A stretch of DNA of 64,000 bases from Lentimonas sp. CC4 (GTDB lineage Bacteria > Verrucomicrobiota > Verrucomicrobiia > Opitutales > Coraliomargaritaceae), in the NCBI RefSeq assembly GCF_902728235.1, contig NZ_CACVBO010000001.1:2008001-2072000 (forward strand), written 5' to 3'. The notes below the pieces were generated by a model. That model did not search any database and was not told the origin of the DNA. It saw only the letters and a list, made by a program, of their open reading frames with translations. The position numbers and the translations under genes are program-made. Positions 56,822 to 64,000 of the stretch are shown here, piece by piece (positions within the stretch are counted from its first letter, which is position 1; every line of letters starts with the position of its first letter).

Positions 56822-57048
56822 TTGAGTCTATGAGTTTGGGTGAGGTTGATTGATACGTGTTAGACGATGTGAACAGATGTGCGTGTAGACAATTCTTTTC
56901 ACTAATGTTCACGCAATTACTTACTGCGTTTAATGTGACCCATCAATGCTCTTTTTGGGCATTGGACTGAGTGCTCATATATTTGATAACTAGGGTCGCA
57001 AAAATCGACAGACTTCTTTTACTAGTGTAAAAACCCTATTAGATACAC

Positions 57049-59304
57049 ATGCATCGTATATTAGCGCGTCAAATTAGAGAGCACCTTGAAGGAGTCTCTG
57101 ATCTTAATGATTCTAAGATCAGAGGCTTCCTTGATGCGGTTCATGCGAGTTATGTAAAGTATGATGGTGCCATTGAATCTGTTCGAGAGGAGTTGGATGT
57201 CGTCACTCTGGAGCTCTCGGGGGCGAATGGCAGAATTCTGCAGGAGTCGCGTCGGGAGTTACAGCGAGTTAGGGACCGTTATGAGAAGACCCTAGAGCGC
57301 CAGAGTGGCATGACTTTAGTCTTTATCCGTGATGAAGATTCGTTTCGCTATACATTAGCACGTGGCACTTTACTTAAAGCACTGGGGTATCGCCCCAAAG
57401 ATATAGAGCAGAAGCGACTCTGTGATTGTTTTGAGGACGATCATGTGCTCCAGCGCAAACGGCATCATTATTATACCCGAGCGTGGGGGGGGCAGGCTTG
57501 TAGTTTTGAAGTGTCGAGCCAAGGGAGTCCATATACCTACTCCGAGATGCTTCAGCCGATTATTAATGAGGGAGTGGTGGTCGAGGTGATTTCGACGTGC
57601 ACCGATATTACGCAGCAGCGTGTGGCCAAGAATGCGATCATCCGGGCGAAGGAAGTCGCTGAACATGCGAATCAGGCAAAGAGTGATTTTTTGGCGAATA
57701 TGAGCCATGAGATTCGCACGCCGATGAATGCGATCATGGGGATGACATCGCTCATGTTTGATACGCAACTCGACCCCGAGCAGCGCGATTATCTGAATAC
57801 CATCGCAACGAGCAACGAGGGCTTACTCAATGTGATTAATGACATTCTTGATTTCTCAAAAATCGAGGCGAATCAAATTGATCTAGAAACTGTGCCGTTT
57901 GATTTATCGGAGTTGGTCCAGGGGACTTTGGAACTCTTCATTGCAGGGGCAGTGGAGAAGGAGTTGGAGTTGATTTTTGAAATTGCTCCTGAGGTGCCAT
58001 TGGACGTGATTGGAGATCCGACTCGCGTGAGGCAGGTGTTGGTGAATTTAATGAGTAATGCCGTTAAGTTTACCGATGCTGGAGAGATCTTTATTCGGGT
58101 CGAGCGCTTGGAGTGCGCCCCCGGTGTGCCTTATTTAGATGGGTATTCCGACTTAGTTGGTTTGCAGTTTCAAGTTTCAGATACGGGCGTGGGTATTCCT
58201 GATGATCGAAAGGAGAAATTGTTTAAGGCATTTTCGCAGGCAGATAATTCGACCACGCGTCGATTTGGTGGCACCGGCCTCGGCTTAGTGATTTCAAGGA
58301 AATTGGCGCAATTGCTCGGTGGAGATGTGCAGTTTGAAAGTGTGGAGTGCATGGGCACCTCGTTTTACTTCAACATCCAAGTGGCTGCGGTGGCTCCTAA
58401 AAAGGATCGTCAGATTGATGGCTCTTCCATTAGTGGTAAGCACATTCTAGTGGTGGATGGATGTGAGGCGCATGCACAGTTGTTGGAGAAGTATTTGATA
58501 CAGCATAATGCTGAAGTCACTCTGGTTGAGGACTGTCATGACGCGTTGGAGGTAATTGATACGTCCTTCGAGTCGATCGATCTCGTCCTTGTCGATAGTT
58601 TTGCCCCGGATCTGGATGGGTTGACTCTGGTGCAAGCCGTGCGTCGACACCACTACCGTAAAGTGCGTGATCTAAGTATGGTGTTGCTCTCGTTATTGCC
58701 TGATAGTGGCGTGCGCACGAAGGCGATGTCGTTGGGATGTTTACGCTATATTGCTAAGCCAGCAAGTGCTCCCGATGTGATGCGTGTGATCGCTGATATA
58801 TTTAGCCCACAGCTTGATGATATTCCGATGCAGGTCGAGGCGAAGCAGGCGTCGAAGGCGCGTAGTCATATATCGTTGACTGACGAAGAGGCCGCGAAGC
58901 GTGCGAAGTTGCGTATTCTAGTTGCAGAAGATAATAAGGTAAATAGCCAGGTCGTGCGTATCTTGCTCACAAAGCTTGGCTTTAAGGGGATTGATTTCGT
59001 GGTGGATGGCATGGAGGCACTTGCCTTCCTGCATGCGAAGGATGTTGATGTGGTGCTGATGGATATCCATATGCCGCGGATGGATGGGTTGGAGGCAACG
59101 CGCTGCGTTCGTCGAGAATTACCGGAAGATCGACAGCCTTACATCTTGGCTTTGACTGCAGCGGCGCTTAAGTCCGACCGAGAGTCCTCGGTGGCTTCTG
59201 GCATGGATGGTTTCCTGACTAAGCCAATTCGCCCAAAGGAGCTGGAGGCGCGCTTGTTAGCTCGGCTCGATCAGCGTTTGAAAGCACTGGATGCAGAGGC
59301 GTAA
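57049..59304 (+). CDS. hybrid histidine kinase with two receiver domains
   Basis: This 751-residue protein has no membrane segment. An N-terminal coiled coil (to about residue 95) is followed by a PAS-like domain (~95-200). The HisKA domain carries [14 protein letters not shown] with His220; HATPase_c shows [19 protein letters not shown] and [12 protein letters not shown]. Two REC domains end it: a first around [12 protein letters not shown] (Asp516) that lacks parts of the usual acid pocket, and an intact second with [16 protein letters not shown] (Asp672) and TKPI. It should be a cytoplasmic sensor feeding an unlinked phosphotransfer protein; no partner gene is adjacent. The signal is unknown. 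Confidence 0.9.
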   Translation: MHRILARQIREHLEGVSDLNDSKIRGFLDAVHASYVKYDGAIESVREELDVVTLELSGANGRILQESRRELQRVRDRYEKTLERQSGMTLVFIRDEDSFRYTLARGTLLKALGYRPKDIEQKRLCDCFEDDHVLQRKRHHYYTRAWGGQACSFEVSSQGSPYTYSEMLQPIINEGVVVEVISTCTDITQQRVAKNAIIRAKEVAEHANQAKSDFLANMSHEIRTPMNAIMGMTSLMFDTQLDPEQRDYLNTIATSNEGLLNVINDILDFSKIEANQIDLETVPFDLSELVQGTLELFIAGAVEKELELIFEIAPEVPLDVIGDPTRVRQVLVNLMSNAVKFTDAGEIFIRVERLECAPGVPYLDGYSDLVGLQFQVSDTGVGIPDDRKEKLFKAFSQADNSTTRRFGGTGLGLVISRKLAQLLGGDVQFESVECMGTSFYFNIQVAAVAPKKDRQIDGSSISGKHILVVDGCEAHAQLLEKYLIQHNAEVTLVEDCHDALEVIDTSFESIDLVLVDSFAPDLDGLTLVQAVRRHHYRKVRDLSMVLLSLLPDSGVRTKAMSLGCLRYIAKPASAPDVMRVIADIFSPQLDDIPMQVEAKQASKARSHISLTDEEAAKRAKLRILVAEDNKVNSQVVRILLTKLGFKGIDFVVDGMEALAFLHAKDVDVVLMDIHMPRMDGLEATRCVRRELPEDRQPYILALTAAALKSDRESSVASGMDGFLTKPIRPKELEARLLARLDQRLKALDAEA

Positions 59305-59311
59305 GGTTCGA

Positions 59312-59932
59312 CTATATTGCAATCGCACCAGTCGCCCAGAAGAGTGCGACTTGAACGCAGCCGATGACGAAGCCCAGCACAGCGCCTAAGCGTTCAATCG
59401 TGCGGAACTCGCGCTTGGCGACGGCGTTGACGATTGCCTCTAAACGTTCGAGGTCGAAGGCGGCGATGTTGTCTTCGATCATTTGTTTGAGGTCGACCGA
59501 GGCTTCAAATTCGGTGGCGACTTTTTCCATCAATGGGCCTGCTTCGTTTTTGATTTCTTCACAGGCGATGACTTCGAATTTCGCGAGTATACTGTCGTTC
59601 ACAAAGCCCCCGAGTAGGGGAATCGCACGTAGCTGCGGGCCGATGCGTTCCCACACCAGGGTGTGGGCGGTTTTTTCTAGATACGGCTCTAGGTTGATCT
59701 TTTTGATCTCAGTAAGGATCATGTGTTGCTGGAGAATCTCGCGTTCGATGATTTCAGCGGACTCCTGCGCTAGCTGGAGCTGGCGGCGTGGGATGAGGCC
59801 CTGCCACTTCCAGAAGAAGATGCGGATGGGCACACGCGGGTGGAAGAGCATCTTGATGGCCACCCAATTGGTAAACCAACCGATGGCGGCCGTGATGAAT
59901 GGAGTGAGGATTAATAGTATGTATGGAGGCAT
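59312..59932 (-). CDS. DUF445-family membrane protein
   Basis: This 206-residue protein begins ILLILTPFITAAIGWFTNWV and AIKMLFHPRVP, the unmistakable DUF445 start (G-W-x-T-N-W-x-A-I-K-M-L-F-x-P). The middle is helical and soluble and the end carries a second membrane segment (LGAVLGFVIGCVQVALFWA). Function unknown. It converges with the kinase gene, seven bases apart, and may be co-transcribed with the hydrolase upstream of it (22 bp gap). Confidence 0.87.
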   Translation of the reverse strand: MPPYILLILTPFITAAIGWFTNWVAIKMLFHPRVPIRIFFWKWQGLIPRRQLQLAQESAEIIEREILQQHMILTEIKKINLEPYLEKTAHTLVWERIGPQLRAIPLLGGFVNDSILAKFEVIACEEIKNEAGPLMEKVATEFEASVDLKQMIEDNIAAFDLERLEAIVNAVAKREFRTIERLGAVLGFVIGCVQVALFWATGAIAI

Positions 59933-59954
59933 CGCTACGAAAGTATGTCGGTCG

Positions 59955-61589
59955 TTATTGTTTGGCTGTAGGCTCAGGTAAATTCATGAGCTCATAGAGT
60001 GCGTCCAAGCCAGCGGGGCCAGTATGTAGCACTGCGTTGAAGTCTTTGGAATCATTTGATTGATCAGCGAGTAAGATAAATTCGAAGGCCTCTGGGTTCT
60101 GTGCTAAGTAGTAGCGAAGTATATCGTCTGCGGCTAAGATCCAGCGTCCTTTCATTTTGACTAGCGAGAAGTCGATGCTGCTTTTGCCATTGATGGTGCG
60201 ATACACGACTTCCGTGCAGCATTGGTAGCTGTCGTTTTGGAAGTCGAATTTGAAGTCGTAAGCGGTGCCCACGTATTGGAAGACTGCGATGAGTTGCTCC
60301 AAGCGCTCGGCTTCTGTGAGTTTGGGGCGGATCACGACGAGACGGTTGATGTGTGTTTCGAGTAGCTTGTCCAGAGAGTGCATGACTACGCCTTCTGCGA
60401 CGGCTTCGATGATATCGACTTGGTAGTCACCTGTCATAGTGTCGACTTGCACGTGTCCGATGAGTGCTTGTGCTTGTGCTTCGGAAATAGCGGCCTGTTT
60501 GATCGCTTGATCCGTAAGGCCTACGGCGCGCCGTTGCTCGGGCGTGCCGATGTAAGTGATGCCATGCTTGAAGTTGCCAGGTAGGAAGACGTCGCTCATA
60601 TAGCCAGCGGTATAGGTCAGTATGATGTCGCCGGGTTGTAGCAGCTGTTTGATTTCGGCGGCTTGTTTGTTTGAGAATTCGAGTAAATGCGTCTCTGGGT
60701 CTTTGATGCGTGCGACATTTTTAAATACGAAGCCGCGTGTTTTATACATGTCTTTGGTTATTTCTTGCTCGGCGGCCTCGACGATCTTTTCGATTTCGCT
60801 GTGGTGTAGGCGGTCTTCGAGATCGCTTAGGGTGTGCTGTGAGGAATGGAGTAAATATTCGGTATAGATTCGAGTGTTAGCGCATCGCTCGTCCATTTGA
60901 TCGGCCAAGTGTGCAAATTGGGGATCATTGTTGATGAGTTGACTGATTGGCCTAGTTGGGTCGTTGAGCTCTGTCGAGTAAAGGCGCCAGCCTGCGTCGA
61001 GCAACTGGAGGTTATCTAGTGAGGTGACATCTGAATAGATACGGTCGTATGTGCCTGCGGGAATCGCGAAGCGAGGATGCGCGGTGTTGAGGACTTCAAT
61101 GAGTGGCTTATTACCATCGAATAGGGCGCAGAAATAACTGCTGTAATAATCGCTGGTGAGGCCGGCGGCCATGGCGAGTAGGTTCCCTTTCGTCTGAGTG
61201 GTTGTATTGATTCCGCGTTGGCTACGATAGATGCGTGTGATGTTACTGAGGGTGTCACGTGCATTGATGAAGCGGAATAGTATCAATTCGATTGTCTTGT
61301 TCGAGCTGTCATCCAGGTAGGGGTGGTCTTGGAATGTAAGCGTGCGCTGCAGTGTGGTGATTTCACTATGGAGTGATTCGAGTTCTTGTTGCGCGAGCTC
61401 GAATTGTTTTAGGTCTTGAGCGACTTGCGACTGATCGTAGGTGGTTCCGTTGGTTGCCTGTGGTGCATTGGTCTCGAGCAGCGTCTCCCAGCTTTGCTCG
61501 TTTTGGGGAGTGGTGCTACAGCCTGTGGTGATCAGCATCGCTATGGCCATTAAATTCAGTAAGCGAAGAGGAGAGGCAGAGTTGAACAT
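59955..61589 (-). CDS. YiiX/YebB-like NlpC/P60-type cysteine hydrolase lipoprotein
   Basis: This 544-residue lipoprotein has the signal MLITTGCS, a helical N-terminal ~290 residues and a C-terminal permuted papain-like domain. That domain shows LLQPGDIILTYTAGYMSDVF, NFKHGITYIGTPE with the catalytic-type His, and NDSYQCCTEVVYRTINGKS with the candidate nucleophile Cys. The order His-before-Cys is the permuted arrangement of the YiiX/YebB group. Such enzymes act on amide or ester bonds in peptides or lipids, at the envelope. The substrate is unknown. Confidence 0.78.
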   Translation of the reverse strand: MFNSASPLRLLNLMAIAMLITTGCSTTPQNEQSWETLLETNAPQATNGTTYDQSQVAQDLKQFELAQQELESLHSEITTLQRTLTFQDHPYLDDSSNKTIELILFRFINARDTLSNITRIYRSQRGINTTTQTKGNLLAMAAGLTSDYYSSYFCALFDGNKPLIEVLNTAHPRFAIPAGTYDRIYSDVTSLDNLQLLDAGWRLYSTELNDPTRPISQLINNDPQFAHLADQMDERCANTRIYTEYLLHSSQHTLSDLEDRLHHSEIEKIVEAAEQEITKDMYKTRGFVFKNVARIKDPETHLLEFSNKQAAEIKQLLQPGDIILTYTAGYMSDVFLPGNFKHGITYIGTPEQRRAVGLTDQAIKQAAISEAQAQALIGHVQVDTMTGDYQVDIIEAVAEGVVMHSLDKLLETHINRLVVIRPKLTEAERLEQLIAVFQYVGTAYDFKFDFQNDSYQCCTEVVYRTINGKSSIDFSLVKMKGRWILAADDILRYYLAQNPEAFEFILLADQSNDSKDFNAVLHTGPAGLDALYELMNLPEPTAKQ

Positions 61590-61626
61590 GATTGAACCGG
61601 TGAGTTAGGGACGTTCTTAAAAGCAA

Positions 61627-61664
61627 GAGCCCGATCTAGGCAAATTATGCCAAGATCGGGCTCG
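61627..61664 (-). terminator. terminator-like hairpin downstream of DUF481 gene
   Basis: GAGCCCGATCT / AGATCGGGCTC, an 11-bp perfect stem with an 11-14 base loop, is followed on the minus strand by a loose T-rich stretch. It lies about 40 bp after the stop of the gene at 61706 and just upstream of the hydrolase gene. Confidence 0.75.
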
Positions 61665-61705
61665 AAAACAAGTGCTGAGATGTGCGCTCAGCTAGATTGG
61701 TTATG

Positions 61706-62770
61706 TTATTTCCAACGATATACCATCTTGGTGTAGTAGGTGGTGTTCCAATTCTCGTCTGTCGCTGATTGGCTTTCGTATTCGTTCATGATGCCCATGT
61801 TGACCTTCCATTTCTCGCCGTTGCCGATTGGGATTTCGAGGCTACTGTCGTGGATGAAGTTATAATCACCAGTGTCTTCGAGCTGGGTGGCATAGGCTGC
61901 CATGTTCTTCATGCTCAGGAAGTCGTTGAACTTGTAAGCATGATGGAGGCTGGTGTTGGCTGTGACTGCTGAGTCGTCATCTTTATCCGAAGTGTAAGAC
62001 GTGTAGAGATAACCAGGACCAATGTGCCACTTGAGTGATTGGTGGTCGTTGTCGATCAAACGAATCGCCAGACCAGCGCTGCTTCTTGAGCGAAAGTTGA
62101 TGTCTTCCATCGTGTCGCGGCGAATCAGTGATGCGACATACCAACCCCAAACAGTGCCTGCTTTATAGCGATCATATGAGGACCCTAGGATCATTTCGTC
62201 ATCGGTGCGCTCGTCGTTTGTCTCACCGTATAGGTAGCTGGCGAAGATCTTTAATTCATCATCGGGCCCCTTGAGTCCTAGGTTTAGGTTGGCTCCGTAA
62301 TCACTTTCGTCGGTGTTGCCACGTTTGCCGGAGATGTTGAATGCACTTTCAATGCTCCATTTGCGGCGCAGGGCTTCTTCTTCGGCGCGCTCGCGGACGA
62401 GTGCTGGATCCTCGGCTTCAAGTGCCCATGAGTCGGAGATACTGGCTAGGTTCGCGGTGACGCTGTCTGACTGTGTTTGAATCTTGATGGAACCAGGTGT
62501 GTTCTGGATGTCAGCAATTGGGCCAGCGAGTGTGGTGCCATCTGCTAGGCGCACGTTGACTGGTGTGTCGGTCTCGAACGAGGCGACTTGCGCTTGTTGG
62601 ATTTCCAAGTCACCTGCATAGGCGGTGGTGAGGTGGATGACGCCAGCTTCGATTTTTGTGATTTGCCCTGTCAGTTGTGCGCCATCGGTGGTGATGACGA
62701 CGTCCGCGTGACTTGCGAAGCTAGCTGCAGTCAGGCTCAGTGCGAGCGATGTGAGTGTCTTTAAGTTCAT
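61706..62770 (-). CDS. DUF481 outer-membrane protein with N-terminal SH3/Lsm-like region
   Basis: This 354-residue protein starts MNLKTLTSLALSLTAASFAS, a signal peptide. Residues ~24-120 are two short beta units (TTDGAQLTGQITKIEAGVIH, RLADGTTLAGPIADIQN) of the kind seen before DUF481 domains in this phylum. The DUF481 beta-barrel covers ~145-354 (NISGKRGNTDESDYGANLNL, KWHIGPGYLYTSYT, NMGIMNEYESQS) and ends in YRWK with aromatic strand. It should be an outer-membrane barrel of unknown transport role. An ATG 78 bp upstream would put non-signal residues first. Confidence 0.82.
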   Translation of the reverse strand: MNLKTLTSLALSLTAASFASHADVVITTDGAQLTGQITKIEAGVIHLTTAYAGDLEIQQAQVASFETDTPVNVRLADGTTLAGPIADIQNTPGSIKIQTQSDSVTANLASISDSWALEAEDPALVRERAEEEALRRKWSIESAFNISGKRGNTDESDYGANLNLGLKGPDDELKIFASYLYGETNDERTDDEMILGSSYDRYKAGTVWGWYVASLIRRDTMEDINFRSRSSAGLAIRLIDNDHQSLKWHIGPGYLYTSYTSDKDDDSAVTANTSLHHAYKFNDFLSMKNMAAYATQLEDTGDYNFIHDSSLEIPIGNGEKWKVNMGIMNEYESQSATDENWNTTYYTKMVYRWK

Positions 62771-62806
62771 ACTTCTTTGGTTTTTTTGTAAGTGAGTTGC
62801 TTGCAT

Positions 62807-62840
62807 AAAAAAGCGAACCCTCTGTTTGCAGAGGGTTCGC
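62807..62840 (-). terminator. intrinsic terminator downstream of ilvB
   Basis: A perfect 12-bp stem GCGAACCCTCTG / CAGAGGGTTCGC with a TTTG loop and six T residues on the minus strand lies 19 bp after the ilvB stop codon. Confidence 0.9.
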
Positions 62841-62858
62841 TGTAGCAAGTTTTAATCC

Positions 62859-64000
62859 TTATTCGGATTTGATCAAAATTTCCTTAGCGCCGAGGCCTTG
62901 CTTGATCATTGGCAACACGTGCTCTGTGTAAGGCACGATGACTTCCAGTAGGTAAGGACCGTCGTGGGCGATCATGTCTTGGATCGCTCCGCGTAGATCT
63001 TCGCGTTTGACGACACGCTTGCCGGCAACGCCGAAGCCCTTTGCGATCGTGACGAAGTCAGGATAGATCGCTTCGAGGTTGTCTGGGCCACCGATGTTGT
63101 CCTTGTCGCAAAGGATTGTTTGGCCGCGGACACTTTCGTAGAGCAAGTCTTCCCACTGAACCACCATACCGAGGTGCTGGTTATTTAGGATGATTGTCTT
63201 GGCGTTGATCTTTTCGATCGCTGCAGTGGCTAGCTCCTGCACGTTCATGAGGAAGCAACCGTCGCCGTCGATGTTGACAACCAATTTCTCTGGATAGGCA
63301 ACTTTAGCGCCAATTGCCGCGGGTAGGCCGAAGCCCATGGTGCCAAGGCCGAGTGAACTAATATAAGTGCGTGGCTCACGGAACTTGAAAAATTGGGCGG
63401 CCCACATTTGGTGCTGTCCCACGCCAGTTGCGATGATGGCATCGCCCTTGGTTTCTTCGTAGAGCGTTTCGATCGCTTCCTGCTGAGTGATGTGGCCGCT
63501 TTTGTCGTAGCTAAACGGATATTTTTCTTTCCACTCGTTGATGGTTTTCATCCAAGCGCTGATTTCAGGCTTCTTGAGTTTACCAGCTTTGCTCAGTTCG
63601 ACTAGGCGAGTGAGTGCATACTTCACGTCAGAGTGAATGGCATGCTGCACGCGCTTGTTCTTGTTGTGCTCAGAGACGTCGATGTCGATGTGGACGATCT
63701 CGGAGTCGGGCGCAAACTTGGAGACGAGGCCAGTGATACGGTCGTCGAATCGTGCACCTGCGCAAATAAGGAGGTCGCTGTCGCACACTGCCCAATTGCC
63801 AGCAACGGTGCCGTGCATGCCGAACCAGTAGAGTGATTGTGGGTGCTCTGCGTCGAATGCGCCAAGCCCCATGAGCGTCGAAGCGACAGGGATGCCTGTC
63901 AGTTCGGCGAATTCACGTAGTTCAAGGTGTGCCTCGGCAGATACGATGCCACCACCGATGTAGAGCACTGGGCGTTCTGCTTGACCGATCAGATCGAGGA
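62859..64000 (-). CDS. ilvB: acetolactate synthase large subunit (3' part)
   Basis: The C-terminal 380 residues of a thiamine-diphosphate enzyme run off the window at 64000. Visible are the central domain ([50 protein letters not shown]) and the TPP-binding domain with [35 protein letters not shown] and the [18 protein letters not shown] metal motif. These match IlvB/IlvI closely; GARFDDRVTG is a hallmark. It condenses pyruvate (or pyruvate with 2-oxobutyrate) in branched-chain amino-acid synthesis. The regulatory subunit is not in view. A strong terminator follows. Confidence 0.95.
   Translation of the reverse strand, partial: LDLIGQAERPVLYIGGGIVSAEAHLELREFAELTGIPVASTLMGLGAFDAEHPQSLYWFGMHGTVAGNWAVCDSDLLICAGARFDDRITGLVSKFAPDSEIVHIDIDVSEHNKNKRVQHAIHSDVKYALTRLVELSKAGKLKKPEISAWMKTINEWKEKYPFSYDKSGHITQQEAIETLYEETKGDAIIATGVGQHQMWAAQFFKFREPRTYISSLGLGTMGFGLPAAIGAKVAYPEKLVVNIDGDGCFLMNVQELATAAIEKINAKTIILNNQHLGMVVQWEDLLYESVRGQTILCDKDNIGGPDNLEAIYPDFVTIAKGFGVAGKRVVKREDLRGAIQDMIAHDGPYLLEVIVPYTEHVLPMIKQGLGAKEILIKSE

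Overview
The window reads like a chromosome segment of a marine Verrucomicrobiota bacterium, probably an Opitutae/Puniceicoccales-type organism. The grounds are two PEP-CTERM-type proteins, an Amuc_1102-like secreted protein, a DUF481 outer-membrane protein with an N-terminal Lsm-like region, a glucosylglycerate module, and weak or absent Shine-Dalgarno sequences before many genes. This is inference; there is no rRNA in the window to confirm it.

Layout. 0-2.5 kb (-): a three-gene cassette of ATP-grasp ligase, inactive transglutaminase/7TM protein and zinc-protease-like lipoprotein, followed by a PAP2 phosphatase. 3.6-7.5 kb (+): a glucosylglycerate operon in which a HAD phosphatase precedes one 995-residue protein that fuses a GpgS-type glycosyltransferase to a GH13_18 phosphorylase. 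7.8-19 kb (+): nitrate assimilation, with NirA, a DmsB-DmsC fusion, molybdopterin nitrate reductase, CysJ-like flavoprotein, NNP nitrate transporter and a PP2C/Ser-Thr kinase fusion. The nirA and transporter promoters share sequence blocks at identical spacing and resemble sigma-54 sites; a third sigma-54-like site lies before the glucosylglycerate operon.

19-38.5 kb: mostly envelope and secreted proteins. These are a VIT-domain PEP-CTERM protein, a thioredoxin-like pair, a Sel1 protein, an HtrA protease with a tandem pseudoprotease paralogue, a MATE pump, an arylsulfotransferase/small membrane protein/sulfotransferase cluster, an FMN reductase, an EamA exporter, a YhhQ-type transporter and a VPG-C-type thioredoxin-like protein with an MsrA-like tail.

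38.5-48.5 kb: a plastic region. Degenerate ~370-bp repeats carry a copied 3' end of the downstream helicase gene. Next comes an integron gene-cassette array without an integrase in view: seven attC sites (41.7-45.9 kb) and minus-strand cassette genes of mostly unknown function. An IS3-family element splits one attC and the cassettes at both ends are truncated. A REP-associated (Y1) transposase borders the array and REP-like elements are scattered through the window.

48.5-64 kb: housekeeping and mixed genes. These are a Ski2-like helicase (DUF3516), YchJ-like and GIY-YIG proteins, tRNA-Arg(ACG), a hibernation factor, an SDR and RluA-type synthase pair, a hybrid histidine kinase, a DUF445 protein, a YiiX-like hydrolase, a DUF481 protein and the 3' part of ilvB. 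Several clear intrinsic terminators separate these units.

The strongest unusual signals are the cassette array, proved by exact complementarity between the two ends of each complete cassette, the synthase-phosphorylase fusion, and the shared nitrate promoter architecture.
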